DNA from: Phormidesmis sp963710175
GTDB lineage: Bacteria > Cyanobacteriota > Cyanobacteriia > Phormidesmidales > Phormidesmidaceae
Length of the DNA stretch: 64,000 nt
Assembly (NCBI GenBank): GCA_963710175.1
Contig: CAVPZC010000002.1
Location: 806,001-870,000 of the forward strand
Direction: 5' to 3'
The notes beneath the pieces are model-generated. The model made no database searches and was not told where the DNA came from. It saw nothing but the letters and a program-made list of their open reading frames with translations. The translations under genes were made by a program, and so were the position numbers. The first letter of the stretch is position 1, and each line of letters begins with the position of its first letter. Positions 33,131-45,168 of the stretch are shown piece by piece.

Positions 33131-34363
33131 ATGGTTTTGCTGCATCAACACTGGCAGAAATGCTGGCAGAGGTACATGAGTTTTGGATTGGCGATCGCCC
33201 TTACGCTTTGGCTGATCAGCGCCGATTTTACTCACGGGTGGCGTCTGGCTAGCCAGGGTGCGATCGCTCAGTCTCAGGCACTAGAAAATCTCAGGCAGCA
33301 GCGCGATCAAGTCGATCAGCAGCTCAAGATTTACGACCAGACCGATCAGCGCTACCGAACGGCTGAAGACCAGGCCGACCAGCAGCTGCGCGATCTCTCC
33401 AAAACGATTCAGGGTACCGATGCCTGGATCAGCAACACCGAATATCAGCTAAGCGAGGCCGAGCGCCGACTCAATCAGCTAGAAGCCGACCTATCGCACA
33501 ATCGGCAAACTTACGAGCAAGCGCGGACAGCGGCAGTCGGTCGGCTTCAGGTCATGCAGCGTCAGCAGCAGGCTCAGGGCTGGGCACTGCTGCTGCAAAG
33601 CCAAAATCTCAACGACTTTTTAGACCGGCGCCACCGGCTCAAGCAGGTCTATCAGGCCGATAGTGCCATGCTGATTGCGCTAGAGGAAACGTCAGCAGAC
33701 CTGGTGGCCCAGCAGGAGGGAATAGAGCAGCAGAAAAATTCTATCTCCCTGTTACGCCAACAGCTGTTAGCCAGCCGCCAGCAGTACTCAGCCCAGGTAC
33801 AGCAGCAGTCTGAGATGATGACGCGCCTGCAAGAAAACCGGGGAGCGCTATCAGCGGCAATCAACCAGCTAGATAAAGACTCGGCCAATCTGACCGAGCT
33901 GATCTTAGAACGGGTAGCTGCCGAGGGTGGCGACTCCAAAATGGCCCGAGAAGAAGCCCTGCGGGCGGCTCGTTCTTCTAACCGGATGGTGCGGCCCAGC
34001 TCGGGGCCGATTACCAGCCAGTTCGGGCGGCGGTTTCATCCCATTTTGGGCTACAGCCGCTTTCATGCTGGCACTGATTTTGGGGCGGCTTACGGCAGTC
34101 CCATTCGGGCAGCTGAGTCCGGAGTGGTGATTTTTGCGGGCTGGTACGGCGGCTATGGCAATGCCGTCATTATTGACCACGGCGGCGGGGTAACGACGCT
34201 CTATGGCCACGCCAGTCGGCTAAATGTGCGCGAAGGCGATGCGGTGCAGAAGGGCAGTGCGATCGCGGCTATCGGCACCACTGGGCTATCTACCGGCCCC
34301 CATCTGCACTTTGAAGTTCGACAGAGCGGCGAACCTACTGACCCGATGGCTTTTCTTCAATAA
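33131..34363 (+). CDS. EnvC-like M23 metallopeptidase
   Basis: Secreted murein hydrolase or hydrolase activator, 410 residues. A signal peptide or anchor is at about 15-45. A long coiled coil follows (about 50-270; many Gln-rich heptads such as NLRQQRDQVDQQLKIYDQTD), then a LytM/M23 domain. Zinc motifs are HAGTDFG (HxxxD) and HLHFEV (HxH), with LYGHAS; all ligands are present, so it may be an active endopeptidase rather than an EnvC-type activator. It lies near an outer-membrane-like protein gene; role in cell division or separation is inferred. Confidence 0.9.
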   Translation: MVLLHQHWQKCWQRYMSFGLAIALTLWLISADFTHGWRLASQGAIAQSQALENLRQQRDQVDQQLKIYDQTDQRYRTAEDQADQQLRDLSKTIQGTDAWISNTEYQLSEAERRLNQLEADLSHNRQTYEQARTAAVGRLQVMQRQQQAQGWALLLQSQNLNDFLDRRHRLKQVYQADSAMLIALEETSADLVAQQEGIEQQKNSISLLRQQLLASRQQYSAQVQQQSEMMTRLQENRGALSAAINQLDKDSANLTELILERVAAEGGDSKMAREEALRAARSSNRMVRPSSGPITSQFGRRFHPILGYSRFHAGTDFGAAYGSPIRAAESGVVIFAGWYGGYGNAVIIDHGGGVTTLYGHASRLNVREGDAVQKGSAIAAIGTTGLSTGPHLHFEVRQSGEPTDPMAFLQ

Positions 34364-34412
34364 GGTGTCGGCTTTCTGACAGGCTGACTTTTGAGCGGGG
34401 GGCAGCTAGTCT

Positions 34413-35117
34413 ATGGCTATGAAATATCAGATCTTTGGCTATCTATTGGGCGCGATGACTGTGCTGCTGGCCACTGCCGCCTATGCAGACGTGCCCAATA
34501 CAGGTAAGGTCAACTCAAATGCGCCGCTCAACCTGACGCCCGAGGTGATTGAGCAAAGCCCCGTATTGCAGCGCTGGCTAGAAGCCATTCCCAATGTGCA
34601 GGCCGATATTCGCAACGACCCGAGCTTTATTACTCGGGTGCAGGCAGGCTACAGCTATTTTCCCTCGTCTGACGGCACTGGCGGCTTTATTTTAGGTGTA
34701 GACGATTGGTTCGTCGGCGACACGCGGCTGACAGTGAGCGCTGACTACCAGCAGAACTTTAGGGGCGATCGCCAGGCCTACGGCACCGATCTGCATTACT
34801 ACGTGCTGCCTCTGGGCGGATACTTTAATGTGGCACCCACCTTGGGCTATCGCTACGCTAGCGCTGCCGATGACTATCAGGTGAGCGGGGCAAATGTCGG
34901 CGTGCGGCTGCGAGTTGTCCCGACCCGCACGGGTGCTGCTGACCTCACGCTAGATCAATCCTGGATAGTTGGAGACAGCGAAGGGCTCAGCATCACACAG
35001 CTCAACGTGGGCTACGCTATCACTCAAGACCTGCGTCTCTCCACCGACCTGGAATGGCAGCGCACTGCTGATGAGGGCGATAGCCGCGTTGGCATCAATT
35101 TGGAGTGGTCCCCGTAA
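34413..35117 (+). CDS. Exported beta-barrel-like hypothetical protein
   Basis: Protein of 234 residues with a signal peptide (MKYQIFGYLLGAMTVLLATA, cleavage likely after AYA-DV). Mature part: helical ATP-poor start (LTPEVIEQSPVLQRWLEAIP), then alternating amphipathic strands rich in Tyr and Asp (VQAGYSYFPSSDGTGGFILG, LTVSADYQQNFRG, LGYRYASAADDY), ending INLEWSP with a C-terminal aromatic-like strand. This suggests an outer-membrane beta barrel. Family not recognised; it follows the M23 gene by 49 bases and may be co-transcribed. Confidence 0.7.
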   Translation: MAMKYQIFGYLLGAMTVLLATAAYADVPNTGKVNSNAPLNLTPEVIEQSPVLQRWLEAIPNVQADIRNDPSFITRVQAGYSYFPSSDGTGGFILGVDDWFVGDTRLTVSADYQQNFRGDRQAYGTDLHYYVLPLGGYFNVAPTLGYRYASAADDYQVSGANVGVRLRVVPTRTGAADLTLDQSWIVGDSEGLSITQLNVGYAITQDLRLSTDLEWQRTADEGDSRVGINLEWSP

Positions 35118-35139
35118 ACAGCCATCGTAGACAGGTAAC

Positions 35140-36072
35140 CTACAGCGGTGCCATACCCAGCCAACGCTGGTGAATTTTGGCATAGGTGCCGTCTTCTACC
35201 AGGGTGTCAAGGGCCGCATTGATGGCGTTGAGGCGAGTCTCCTGCGGGGCAGCGTCTGGGCGGCTCGCCTCCTCAGATTCGGTCCTCTCTTCCTCTGATG
35301 CAGCGTCTATTGGCCGCACAATAATGCCAAAGTCGTAGGGCTCTGTGAGTTCGCCCATTTGCTTCACCTGAACCGTGCTGTCAGTCGATAACAGATTCAG
35401 CAGCGCTGGCAAGGTCACCAGAGCGGCATCGGCTTCTCCTGCCTCTACAGCCTTTAAAGCAGCCGTAGCCTGATCAAAGGTGAGAATACGCGATTCGGCA
35501 ATATCAATCACCAGACGGGCACCGGCAGTCTCTAGCTGGACAGCAATGGTTTTGCCCTTTAGCGCCTTCAGGCTATCGAACTGCTCGTTGTCTGGAAGCG
35601 CTGCGATCGCCACACCAGAGCGAAAATAGGGCTGAGAGAAGTTGGGTATCTCAGCTCTACCCACCGGAATAGGGAGTGCGCCAATAGCCACGTCAATGCT
35701 GCCTGCCTGAATCAACGGCATCAGCGCGTCAAAAGGCTGAGCCTCTAGCTTAAGGTTTGCCCCACAGAGGCTGCCGACGGCTTCGATTAAGTCGATATCA
35801 AAGCCGACTAGCCGCTGGCCTTTTTCGCTGACGAAGGGAGCTACACCCAAGGCAATGCCTACCCGCCACATCTCTTTGGCGGGCGGCGGTGAAGACGATT
35901 TGGCCGGGGCGGCACTGGCGGCTGACTCTGATGCGGATTCTGGAGCTGATTTTGTCACCGACCGGGATGCCGACCGGCTACAGGCAGTAATAGTGACCGG
36001 GAGTCCGGCTGCAATCGCTAGTCCGTTGAGCCCATACTTGAAATATTTTCTTAAAAATTGCGATCGCCTCAC
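35140..36072 (-). CDS. Extracellular solute-binding lipoprotein, family 3 (amino-acid type)
   Basis: Substrate-binding protein of an ABC importer, 310 residues. N-terminal twin basic start and lipobox ending ITAC (Cys about 31) predict a lipoprotein. An Ala/Ser/Pro linker is followed by the SBP_bac_3 fold: VGFDIDLIEAVGSLCGANLK, ALMPLIQAGSIDVAIGALPI, IPNFSQPYFRSGVAIAAL and LKGKTIAVQLETAGARLV. The ligand is likely a polar amino acid. No permease or ATPase gene is adjacent, so it is an orphan binding protein; the remaining system must lie elsewhere or it serves as a sensor. Confidence 0.88.
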   Translation of the reverse strand: MRRSQFLRKYFKYGLNGLAIAAGLPVTITACSRSASRSVTKSAPESASESAASAAPAKSSSPPPAKEMWRVGIALGVAPFVSEKGQRLVGFDIDLIEAVGSLCGANLKLEAQPFDALMPLIQAGSIDVAIGALPIPVGRAEIPNFSQPYFRSGVAIAALPDNEQFDSLKALKGKTIAVQLETAGARLVIDIAESRILTFDQATAALKAVEAGEADAALVTLPALLNLLSTDSTVQVKQMGELTEPYDFGIIVRPIDAASEEERTESEEASRPDAAPQETRLNAINAALDTLVEDGTYAKIHQRWLGMAPL

Positions 36073-36250
36073 CGTCTCCTCTCTAGTCTTATTTGCACAA
36101 CTGCAATTGACCGGTGAGCAGCACTCAGCCGTTTCGGTCAGATAGAGTCACCCTCTAAAGAGTTTACGGTCAAGGGGTGACGCTAGATCTGCCAATCGGC
36201 AAGAATGCATAATAAAATTACACGAGAGAGAAGACCACTACTAGCAGACC

Positions 36251-36502
36251 ATGGCAAAACATACCCAAGCCCATATCTCTAAGACAATTCCTAAAAGTGA
36301 AAGCGCTCTGATGCGCGATCGCACCCTCAAGCAAACCGAATACTACATGGGAGCCAAGCTCCTAGAAATCGGCGTTAATCCCAACAAGGATGTGATTTAC
36401 CGGTGGGCTACGGCTGACAAAGGCAGCAGCGAAGAATGGACCTACAGCGCCTACTGGGGCGACTCGCGCGAAAAAATCGAGGCCGAAGAGGCCGAGAATT
36501 GA
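36251..36502 (+). CDS. Small conserved hypothetical protein (83 aa)
   Basis: Soluble 83-residue protein. Segments: ESALMRDRTLKQTEYYMGAK, EIGVNPNKDVIYRWATADKG and EEWTYSAYWGDSREKIEAEE. Rich in Lys, Glu, Tyr and Trp with a basic-acidic pattern; no cysteine or membrane segment. Probably a cyanobacteria-specific small protein. It is convergent with the GNAT gene, only 20 bases apart. Function unknown. Confidence 0.65.
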   Translation: MAKHTQAHISKTIPKSESALMRDRTLKQTEYYMGAKLLEIGVNPNKDVIYRWATADKGSSEEWTYSAYWGDSREKIEAEEAEN

Positions 36503-36522
36503 AGGTGTTCTACGGCAGCTAC

Positions 36523-37005
36523 CTACTCGCAGGCAACCACGCCTACGCGCTGAGGCTCCGTCACCTCCAAAAAACACTCTGACATCGGCTGATTATGCAG
36601 CACCATCGTCGTCGTGCTATTTTGCTCAAACCCAATCCGCTCATAGAAGCTCTGCTGATGGGTCGTCATCAGGTAAGTGCGCTCTACCCGGTTCATATGG
36701 GGGTGAGCGATCAGCGTTTCAACCAGTCTGCGGCCTAGCCCAGCCCCTTGATAATCCGGGTGAATCACCACATCCCAGATGGTGGCCCGAAAATAGCCGT
36801 CAGAATTAGCCCGAGCAAAGCCAATCAACCGCTGATCATCCCAAGCGGTGACGACCGGATGACTGTGGGCTATTGCCTTAGCCATCTCATCAGCCCGGCG
36901 GTGCTGAGCCCAAAAAGCCGCCGCTACAAACAAATCACACAGCTGATCTAGCTGGCCCTGGCTGAGTACCTCTGTATAGCGAAACTGAATATGCCGACTG
37001 TCCAT
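36523..37005 (-). CDS. GNAT family N-acetyltransferase
   Basis: Acetyl-CoA-dependent acetyltransferase, 160 residues. Motif A is HPDYQGAGLGRRLVETL at about 92-108 (Q/RxxGxG/A), with the preceding strand TIWDVVIHPD and the C-terminal segment TTHQQSFYERIGFEQNS matching motif B. Substrate unknown; one-domain GNATs of this size often modify amino groups of small molecules or ribosomal proteins. Confidence 0.85.
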   Translation of the reverse strand: MDSRHIQFRYTEVLSQGQLDQLCDLFVAAAFWAQHRRADEMAKAIAHSHPVVTAWDDQRLIGFARANSDGYFRATIWDVVIHPDYQGAGLGRRLVETLIAHPHMNRVERTYLMTTHQQSFYERIGFEQNSTTTMVLHNQPMSECFLEVTEPQRVGVVACE

Positions 37006-37231
37006 AGACAGCTACCCTCTTATAGAAGTTGGGACGTGAGATTGTTGGGACATGAGATCCAGGTAAAAGCACCCAATCTTTTATTTACGTAAATCTAACT
37101 CGATAATAAAGACAGTTACCGTATTTTTCTCGCAATCTCGGTAAAAGTGACGCTTTCATGACTAAATAACTCAGACCTTGAAGAGTCCAGCCTGCTCTGT
37201 TAGCCGCCGCCGTTAACGATAGTGATCACCC

Positions 37232-37717
37232 ATGCTCCGCTTTATCAAACCCTTTTCTATCAGAGCTTTGCTCTTCGGCTTGCTTGCCTTTGCCGTCAGC
37301 AGCTTTTTGGGCATTGGGTTAGCCCGCGCCGTTACCGATCCCTACGGCATGGTCGATCCGGTAGACGAACGATATGCTGCTGGCTACAGCATTTATGTCA
37401 ATCAGTGCGCCACTTGCCATGTCGCCTTGCCCCCCGCTGTGCTGCCCGCTCAAACCTGGCAAACGCTAGTCACTGACCCAGCCCACTACGGCGTTTCTTT
37501 GCCCGCTACCACCCCGTTTGACCAGCAGCTCATGCTCAACTACCTACAGGTGTACTCACGCGCTCACCAAGGCCGCGGCTCAGTCCCTTATCGCCTCAAA
37601 GACTCAGTCTATTTTCAAGCGCTGCACCCCACCGTCGCCCTCCCGCAACCGCTCAACCTCAGCAGCTGCATAGGCTGTCACCCTGGTGCATCTGAGGAAA
37701 ATTACAGATCCAGGTGA
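37232..37717 (+). CDS. Dihaem cytochrome c-type protein
   Basis: Periplasmic electron carrier, 161 residues. A signal peptide covers about 1-33 (LLFGLLAFAVSSFLGIGLAR). Two haem-binding motifs are present: CATCH (Cys59, Cys62, His63) and CIGCH (Cys146, Cys149, His150). This layout matches the dihaem cytochrome c family. Axial Met or His partners cannot be fixed from sequence alone. The gene has its own promoter region of about 225 bases and precedes secA without obvious functional link. Confidence 0.85.
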   Translation: MLRFIKPFSIRALLFGLLAFAVSSFLGIGLARAVTDPYGMVDPVDERYAAGYSIYVNQCATCHVALPPAVLPAQTWQTLVTDPAHYGVSLPATTPFDQQLMLNYLQVYSRAHQGRGSVPYRLKDSVYFQALHPTVALPQPLNLSSCIGCHPGASEENYRSR

Positions 37718-37858
37718 TACCATGAGCGCTGTAGGGCCGGGCTGTAGGGTAAACCGCCCGAGGTACCGCCTTCCGAGAGGGCAGTCTCTCCCCGTAAGAT
37801 TAGATACAATTAATTGTGAGGTTATGATGCCTCCCGTCCGTCGTTTCTCCGGCTTGAC

Positions 37859-40648
<2,790 letters not shown>

Positions 40649-40692
40649 CGTTCGCATCTATCAGGCGTCCCCAAGGTATCAGCACGGATAAG

Positions 40693-40715
40693 CCGAGCGC
40701 ACTGGCTTAGCTCGG
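40693..40715. terminator. Possible shared terminator between secA and lipA
   Basis: Stem CCGAGC/GCTCGG with an 11-base loop, located in the 58-base gap between convergent stops and entering the end of lipA. It is short and has a weak T-run (GGTTTG), so support is modest. Confidence 0.35.
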
Positions 40716-41591
40716 TTTGTGACGTGGATAGAGTTTCATCAGCTGACGCACCTGCTCAGCGTGGTAAGAGCTGCGGGTGAGCGGAGATGAGACCACCTGT
40801 AAAAAGCCCATTTCTTTACCGGCGGTGCGCCAGGCCTCGAACTGCGCAGGGGTGACAAAGTCTTTGACGCCCAGATGTTTTTGGCTGGGCTGTAAGTACT
40901 GGCCAATAGTGACAATATCGCAGTCTATAGCGCGCAAATCACCGAGTACCTGCCGCACTTCGCCGTCAGTTTCGCCGAGACCCACCATGATGCCAGATTT
41001 GGTGTAAACCCAGGGGGCAATGGCCCGCGATCGCGCCAGCAGCTCCAAACTGCGCCCATATTCTCCCTGGGGTCGAGTGCGCTTATAGAGCCGAGGAACC
41101 GTCTCTGTATTGTGGTTGAGTACTTCGGGCTGGCCCTCTAGCAGCAGAGCCTCTAGCGCATCCCAGTTGCCGCACAAATCAGGAATGAGTACTTCAATCG
41201 TAGTGTCAGGAGAAACCTTACGAGTTTCTTCTATGCAGCGGATAAACTGGCTAGCGCCGCCATCGGACAAATCATCGCGGTTCACCGAAGTAATCACCAC
41301 ATGCTTGAGGCGCAGCCGACGGACAGCTTCAGCCAAATGCACTGGCTCCATCGGATCGAGTCCTTTTGGAGCTTTATCAAAATCAATATCGCAGTAGGGG
41401 CAGGCCCGAGTGCAGGCCGGGCCCATAATCAGAAATGTGGCGGTTCCGACACTAAAGCATTCGCCAATATTGGGACAAGAAGCCTCTTCACAGACAGTAT
41501 TGAGGCCAAGATCTTGTAAAATTCCCTTCACATTGCCGACTCGCTCCCACTGGGGCGCTTTTACCCGTAACCAGTCTGGCTTAACTACCAC
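40707..41591 (-). CDS. lipA: Lipoyl synthase
   Basis: Radical SAM enzyme inserting two sulfurs into octanoyl groups to make lipoate on dehydrogenase and glycine-cleavage proteins. Both 4Fe-4S clusters are coded: auxiliary cluster CEEASCPNIGEC (Cys34, Cys39, Cys45) and radical-SAM cluster CTRACPYC (Cys60, Cys64, Cys67). The C-terminal conserved Ser lies in SSPLTRSSYHAE. At 294 residues it is full length. It is transcribed alone and converges with secA. Confidence 0.95.
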   Translation of the reverse strand: MVVKPDWLRVKAPQWERVGNVKGILQDLGLNTVCEEASCPNIGECFSVGTATFLIMGPACTRACPYCDIDFDKAPKGLDPMEPVHLAEAVRRLRLKHVVITSVNRDDLSDGGASQFIRCIEETRKVSPDTTIEVLIPDLCGNWDALEALLLEGQPEVLNHNTETVPRLYKRTRPQGEYGRSLELLARSRAIAPWVYTKSGIMVGLGETDGEVRQVLGDLRAIDCDIVTIGQYLQPSQKHLGVKDFVTPAQFEAWRTAGKEMGFLQVVSSPLTRSSYHAEQVRQLMKLYPRHKPS

Positions 41592-41708
41592 GCTACAATT
41601 GCCTCTCCGTATCTGCTGGGGGGTGCAAGAGCGATCTTAACAAGGCTAAGGTGTAAAGGGGAAATTTAATCAGGCGCTTCACTAAGCGCTTTAGTGAGCG
41701 ACAGATCT

Positions 41709-42353
41709 ATGCAGAGGCAGGCTCCTATCGTTCGTTGTTTTGTGGCACTGTGCTTCGGTTCGGCAGTGACCTTAGTAGCTTTTGAGTGGCGCAGCCCTTT
41801 CCCTGAGCCAGTACTCACGCCAGACTCTGTTGCAAATATCAGCAGCACAGCTATTTTTCAGCCAGGCAACGACTCTGAGCAGTCAGGCTTGGCGGCTCGC
41901 ACACGTTTTGGGCAGCTCTTTGCCAGAGAAGCGTTACCCGAAGCTGACAGCCCATCGGAAGAATCGCCAGTTCAGCTAGTTCTATCCCTTGATTTGCGCT
42001 CTTTGGAGGTGCGCTACACCGATCAACCGACCGTTCGCTACGAGGTTGCAGTAGGCCAGGCTGACTGGAAAACACCGACTGGCGAATTCAAGGTGATTAA
42101 TAAGATAGAAAATCCTGCCTGGCAGCACCCCATCACCAAAGACGAGATTCCGCCAGGACCAGATAATCCGCTAGGCGCCCGCTGGATTGGGTTTTGGAGC
42201 GATGGCCAGGCCCAAATTGGCTTTCATGGCACCAACCAGGAAGAGCTGATTGGCGAAGCGGTCTCGCACGGCTGCGTGCGTATGCGCAACCAAGACATTC
42301 AAGATCTTTACCAGCGAGTCGGAATCGGGACGTCGGTAAAGGTGGAGCTTTAG
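41709..42353 (+). CDS. L,D-transpeptidase (YkuD domain)
   Basis: Cross-links peptidoglycan or attaches proteins to it, 214 residues. The N-terminus has a hydrophobic signal or anchor (IVRCFVALCFGSAVTLVAF), a variable linker, then a YkuD domain with substrate region VAVGQADWKTPTGEFKV and the catalytic motif HG...SHGCVRMRN (Cys about 189). I start at ATG 41709; the frame is open from a GTG five codons earlier. It converges with the ComFB gene across a repetitive hairpin region. Confidence 0.9.
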   Translation: MQRQAPIVRCFVALCFGSAVTLVAFEWRSPFPEPVLTPDSVANISSTAIFQPGNDSEQSGLAARTRFGQLFAREALPEADSPSEESPVQLVLSLDLRSLEVRYTDQPTVRYEVAVGQADWKTPTGEFKVINKIENPAWQHPITKDEIPPGPDNPLGARWIGFWSDGQAQIGFHGTNQEELIGEAVSHGCVRMRNQDIQDLYQRVGIGTSVKVEL

Positions 42354-42393
42354 GGATTGTTTTGGCAGGCTGGGGCTGAAGTCAGAGGGAAGT

Positions 42394-42476
42394 CGAGGGA
42401 GACAGCAGGCAGGATACAGGAAACAGCAGGCAGTATGGCCCAACTCCTGTCTCCTGTTCTCCTGTCTCCTGCTCCT
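42394..42476. repeat. Imperfect inverted simple repeat (GGAGACA-type)
   Basis: Left arm contains GACAGCAGGCAGGATACAGG and an AACAGCAGGCAG repeat; the right arm has repeated CTCCTGT units (CTCCTGTCTCCTGTTCTCCT). The arms can pair into a long imperfect stem between convergent ldt and ComFB genes. It probably serves as a bidirectional terminator and may be unstable in length. Confidence 0.6.
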
Positions 42477-42489
42477 CTATTTTCTACAA

Positions 42490-43038
42490 CTACGCTGCCG
42501 CAGGCTGCTGCTCAAAATTGTGGGCGTAGTCTTTCAGCATTTTATTGACCTGACCCATAAGCCCTTCTTCAGTGCGCTGAAGCTCTTTGCGCTCTGGGAA
42601 GAATTCGGGCTGATTGAGGCTGCGACCGACCGACTCAGAGACCTGCTGAAAAATGAGTTCGGCTAGCTCAACGTGGGCTTTCTCACGCTGATAGCTTGCC
42701 CCCTCTTCGGTAGTGGCATACAGCGGCGGCAGGCGATTGAGGGCGTAGGCAGCAACATCTCCTAAGTCAAGGGTATGGTCGCTTTTAGCTTCTACTTCAG
42801 CGACCTGGGAGATGGCTTCTGTGAGCACCAGTTCTTCCATGACGTTGATGAACTGTTTGCGAGGAACGGCGACGACTTCACCCGTGAGCAGAGAACCCAT
42901 CAGGCGATCCAAGGCCATGTATTCTTCTATGGATAACTCAGACGCAGCGTCGCAAATACGGCCAACTTCGGCTTCCATAGCAGGGGTCAAGTAGCCATCT
43001 TGCAATGCCTGTTCAACAATTTTTTCTATGCTATTCAT
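42490..43038 (-). CDS. ComFB-domain protein (cyclic-di-GMP receptor family)
   Basis: Late competence protein ComFB family, 182 residues. The N-terminal 80 residues are helical (IEKIVEQALQDGYLTPAMEA; YMALDRLMGSLLTGEVV). The ComFB domain follows with the signature VAAYALNRLPPLYATTEEGA at about 103-122. Related cyanobacterial ComFB proteins bind c-di-GMP and affect cell size or natural competence; whether this member does so is untested. It is a stand-alone gene. Confidence 0.85.
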   Translation of the reverse strand: MNSIEKIVEQALQDGYLTPAMEAEVGRICDAASELSIEEYMALDRLMGSLLTGEVVAVPRKQFINVMEELVLTEAISQVAEVEAKSDHTLDLGDVAAYALNRLPPLYATTEEGASYQREKAHVELAELIFQQVSESVGRSLNQPEFFPERKELQRTEEGLMGQVNKMLKDYAHNFEQQPAAA

Positions 43039-43214
43039 GCTGGCACAAGACTCCGATTATTTGTTCCAGTGAAAGATTTGGATATCACTTTCAGTTTTGG
43101 TGACATCGGGTTGAATGAATCTTTGTTAGAGTATTCCCATTGTCTCACTCAGATAAAACAGAGAGAGGACGGATGCCGATCAGTTGCCTAGCTCGACTGT
43201 GTTGACTGATAGGC

Positions 43215-44147
43215 TCACTCTACGCCGTCATAACGCCAGGGCACTGGATCAACTGACACTCCGTTGACAAATAGCCCCCAATGGAGATTTGGTCCGGTGG
43301 CAAAGCCGGTAGAGCCCATATAGCCGATTAGCTGACCGGCCTGGACAGAGTCGCCCTCATTGACTGCAAAGCCAGAGAGGTGAATCATCACGCTGGTGAC
43401 GCCCTGACCGTGATCGATGCCGAGGGTGTTGCCGTTAAGCACAAAGCCATCTGCGACCCGGCCAACCAGGGCAATCTGACCGGCTGCTGGCGCATAGATG
43501 GGCGAGCCATTGCCAGCTGCGTAGTCTACTCCCCGGTGGTAATAGTCTCCGGCAAACACACCGTTGTAGTAACGGCGCAGGCCATAGATGGAGCTGATAT
43601 AGCCGTTGCTGGGCTTGGTCATAGGGCCATTCCAATAGCGCTCTGGGGTACGCAGTGCGCGAAGGCCATCTAACCGGCCAAACTCGTAGTCGGTGCCTTC
43701 TAGCCCAGCGCGACCCGGAGAGAGGGTGATGTATTGGGTAGGAAAGCTGCGATCGCCAATATTGACTGCTATGTTGCTTGTCCCTTCAGGGCCGCTTACT
43801 TGCAACGTCGTGCGTCCGGGTATCGTATTAGGGCTAGTGGGTATTAAGGCGCGGTAGCGATCGCCTGATAGTAAAAAAGTTGGATAGCTGGTATCCCCTA
43901 CACTAACAGTGGGTGCTTCGCCGCTGCTTTTACCCTGCACGACCACTGAAAGCGTGTCTCCTAATCTGGGACTGCTGGGCGATACCTGCACCTGGTAGGC
44001 CTGAGCGGGGGCGGCGATCGCACTCCACAGCACCAGCGCACTAACTGTCACAGATAGTAGCAGCCAGGGCAGTTTAGCGGGCCAAGAAAGCTTATGCCTG
44101 ACACTGCGCCATAGCCTATTGATGGCTGGGGTAAGAGAAGAAATCAT
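43215..44147 (-). CDS. M23 family metallopeptidase
   Basis: Exported peptidoglycan endopeptidase, 310 residues. A signal peptide is at about 24-50 (LLLSVTVSALVLWSAIAAPA). Two beta-rich segments come next (YQVQVSPSSPRLGDTLSVVV), then an M23/LytM domain with YYHRGVDYAAG (HxxxD), IHLSGF and LHWGLFVNG (HxH at least in part). The zinc-binding pattern appears complete. The region between the signal and the domain resembles a small immunoglobulin-like substrate domain. No neighbour linked by operon. Confidence 0.87.
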   Translation of the reverse strand: MISSLTPAINRLWRSVRHKLSWPAKLPWLLLSVTVSALVLWSAIAAPAQAYQVQVSPSSPRLGDTLSVVVQGKSSGEAPTVSVGDTSYPTFLLSGDRYRALIPTSPNTIPGRTTLQVSGPEGTSNIAVNIGDRSFPTQYITLSPGRAGLEGTDYEFGRLDGLRALRTPERYWNGPMTKPSNGYISSIYGLRRYYNGVFAGDYYHRGVDYAAGNGSPIYAPAAGQIALVGRVADGFVLNGNTLGIDHGQGVTSVMIHLSGFAVNEGDSVQAGQLIGYMGSTGFATGPNLHWGLFVNGVSVDPVPWRYDGVE

Positions 44148-44350
44148 AGCGATCAGTAATGACGAAATGTGTAGCTAGCAAGGTCTCAGCAATCTTCAGC
44201 CAGCAACCATAGAAATTGGCAGCGTGACTTAGACCGCATTAGACGATATCACTCCTGAAGTGGCTGGGAGAACCGTACTCCTTAATGTTATCTATACTTA
44301 GCTGATCTGTCCGGGCCAGGATGGCTGTCTAGTTGTTTCGGGGTGATTAA

Positions 44351-44920
44351 ATGCAGCGTTTCTATCCTTATATAAGCGATCTACTGGGCCTTGACGCCTC
44401 TGAGCTTTCTGCCGGTCAGATGTGTGCGCGGGCTATAGTGGTGTATGCTGTAGCGCTGCTGATGGTGCGCGTAGTGGGCGATCGCCGCTTTGCCGGTAAG
44501 TATGCAGCGATTGATATTATTCTCGGCATTATGCTGGGTGCGACCCTGAGTCGGGGAATCAATGGCTCTGCTGCGTTCTTTCCGACAATCCTGGCTGGCC
44601 TGACGTTGGTGGCCTTGCACTGGCTGCTGGCAGCGCTATCAGCCCGACTGCCGCAGCTGGAAAATTGGACAAAAGGGCGACCTCGAACGCTGATACAAGA
44701 CGGTCAGATGAATCATAGAGCGCTGAAGAAGGCGCATATCACCGAGCAGGACTTGAACATGACGATGCGATCACAGGGTAGCCCTGCCAATCTAGATCAA
44801 GTCGCCACTGCCATATTGGAGCCGAGCGGCAGCGTTAGCATCATTCCGCAGTCATCGACGAAAGTGGTCACTATTTCTGTCGAAAACGGTGTGAAGACCG
44901 TGCAGATCTTGCTCGACTGA
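44351..44920 (+). CDS. DUF421 (YetF/YcaP-like) membrane protein
   Basis: Membrane protein, 189 residues: three N-terminal helices (about 27-45, 52-72, 78-97) and a cytoplasmic C-terminal DUF421 domain (RPRTLIQDGQMNHRALKKAH, then ITEQDLNMTMRSQG). The family pattern DRRFAGKYAAIDIILGIMLG is present. Function unknown; Bacillus relatives form sporulation-associated membrane complexes. A 200-bp MITE-like element follows the stop. Confidence 0.8.
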   Translation: MQRFYPYISDLLGLDASELSAGQMCARAIVVYAVALLMVRVVGDRRFAGKYAAIDIILGIMLGATLSRGINGSAAFFPTILAGLTLVALHWLLAALSARLPQLENWTKGRPRTLIQDGQMNHRALKKAHITEQDLNMTMRSQGSPANLDQVATAILEPSGSVSIIPQSSTKVVTISVENGVKTVQILLD

Positions 44921-44944
44921 GGATTGCTTGCGTAGGTTAACGTC

Positions 44945-45151
44945 AGTTCGGGATAAGAATAGCTAGAATGTGCCATCGGAGATCTTTTCTCCCCTTACCA
45001 AGGGGAGATGCCGCAGGCAGAGGGGTTCCGGCTGAGCACAGAGCATGTCGCCAGGACCCCTCCCTTACGGTTCCCCTTGGTAAGGGGAACCCAGATCGGC
45101 TTTGGTAGGAGAGATTTGAGCGGTTGACCACGAAACACCTTATCCCGAACT
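44945..45151. mobile_element. MITE-like element with 13-bp terminal inverted repeats
   Basis: Ends AGTTCGGGATAAG (44945-44957) and CTTATCCCGAACT (45139-45151) are perfect inverted repeats, bounding 207 bases without coding capacity. Inside are GC-rich hairpins: TCTCCCCTTACCAAGGGGAGA and GGTTCCCCTTGGTAAGGGGA with its complement. AGGTTA occurs on both flanks (44934-44939 and 45153-45158) and may be a target duplication, but the spacing to the ends is unequal. It differs from the 132-bp MITE of this window. Family not assigned. Confidence 0.75.
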
Positions 45152-45168
45152 CAGGTTAGGTTAGCTTC

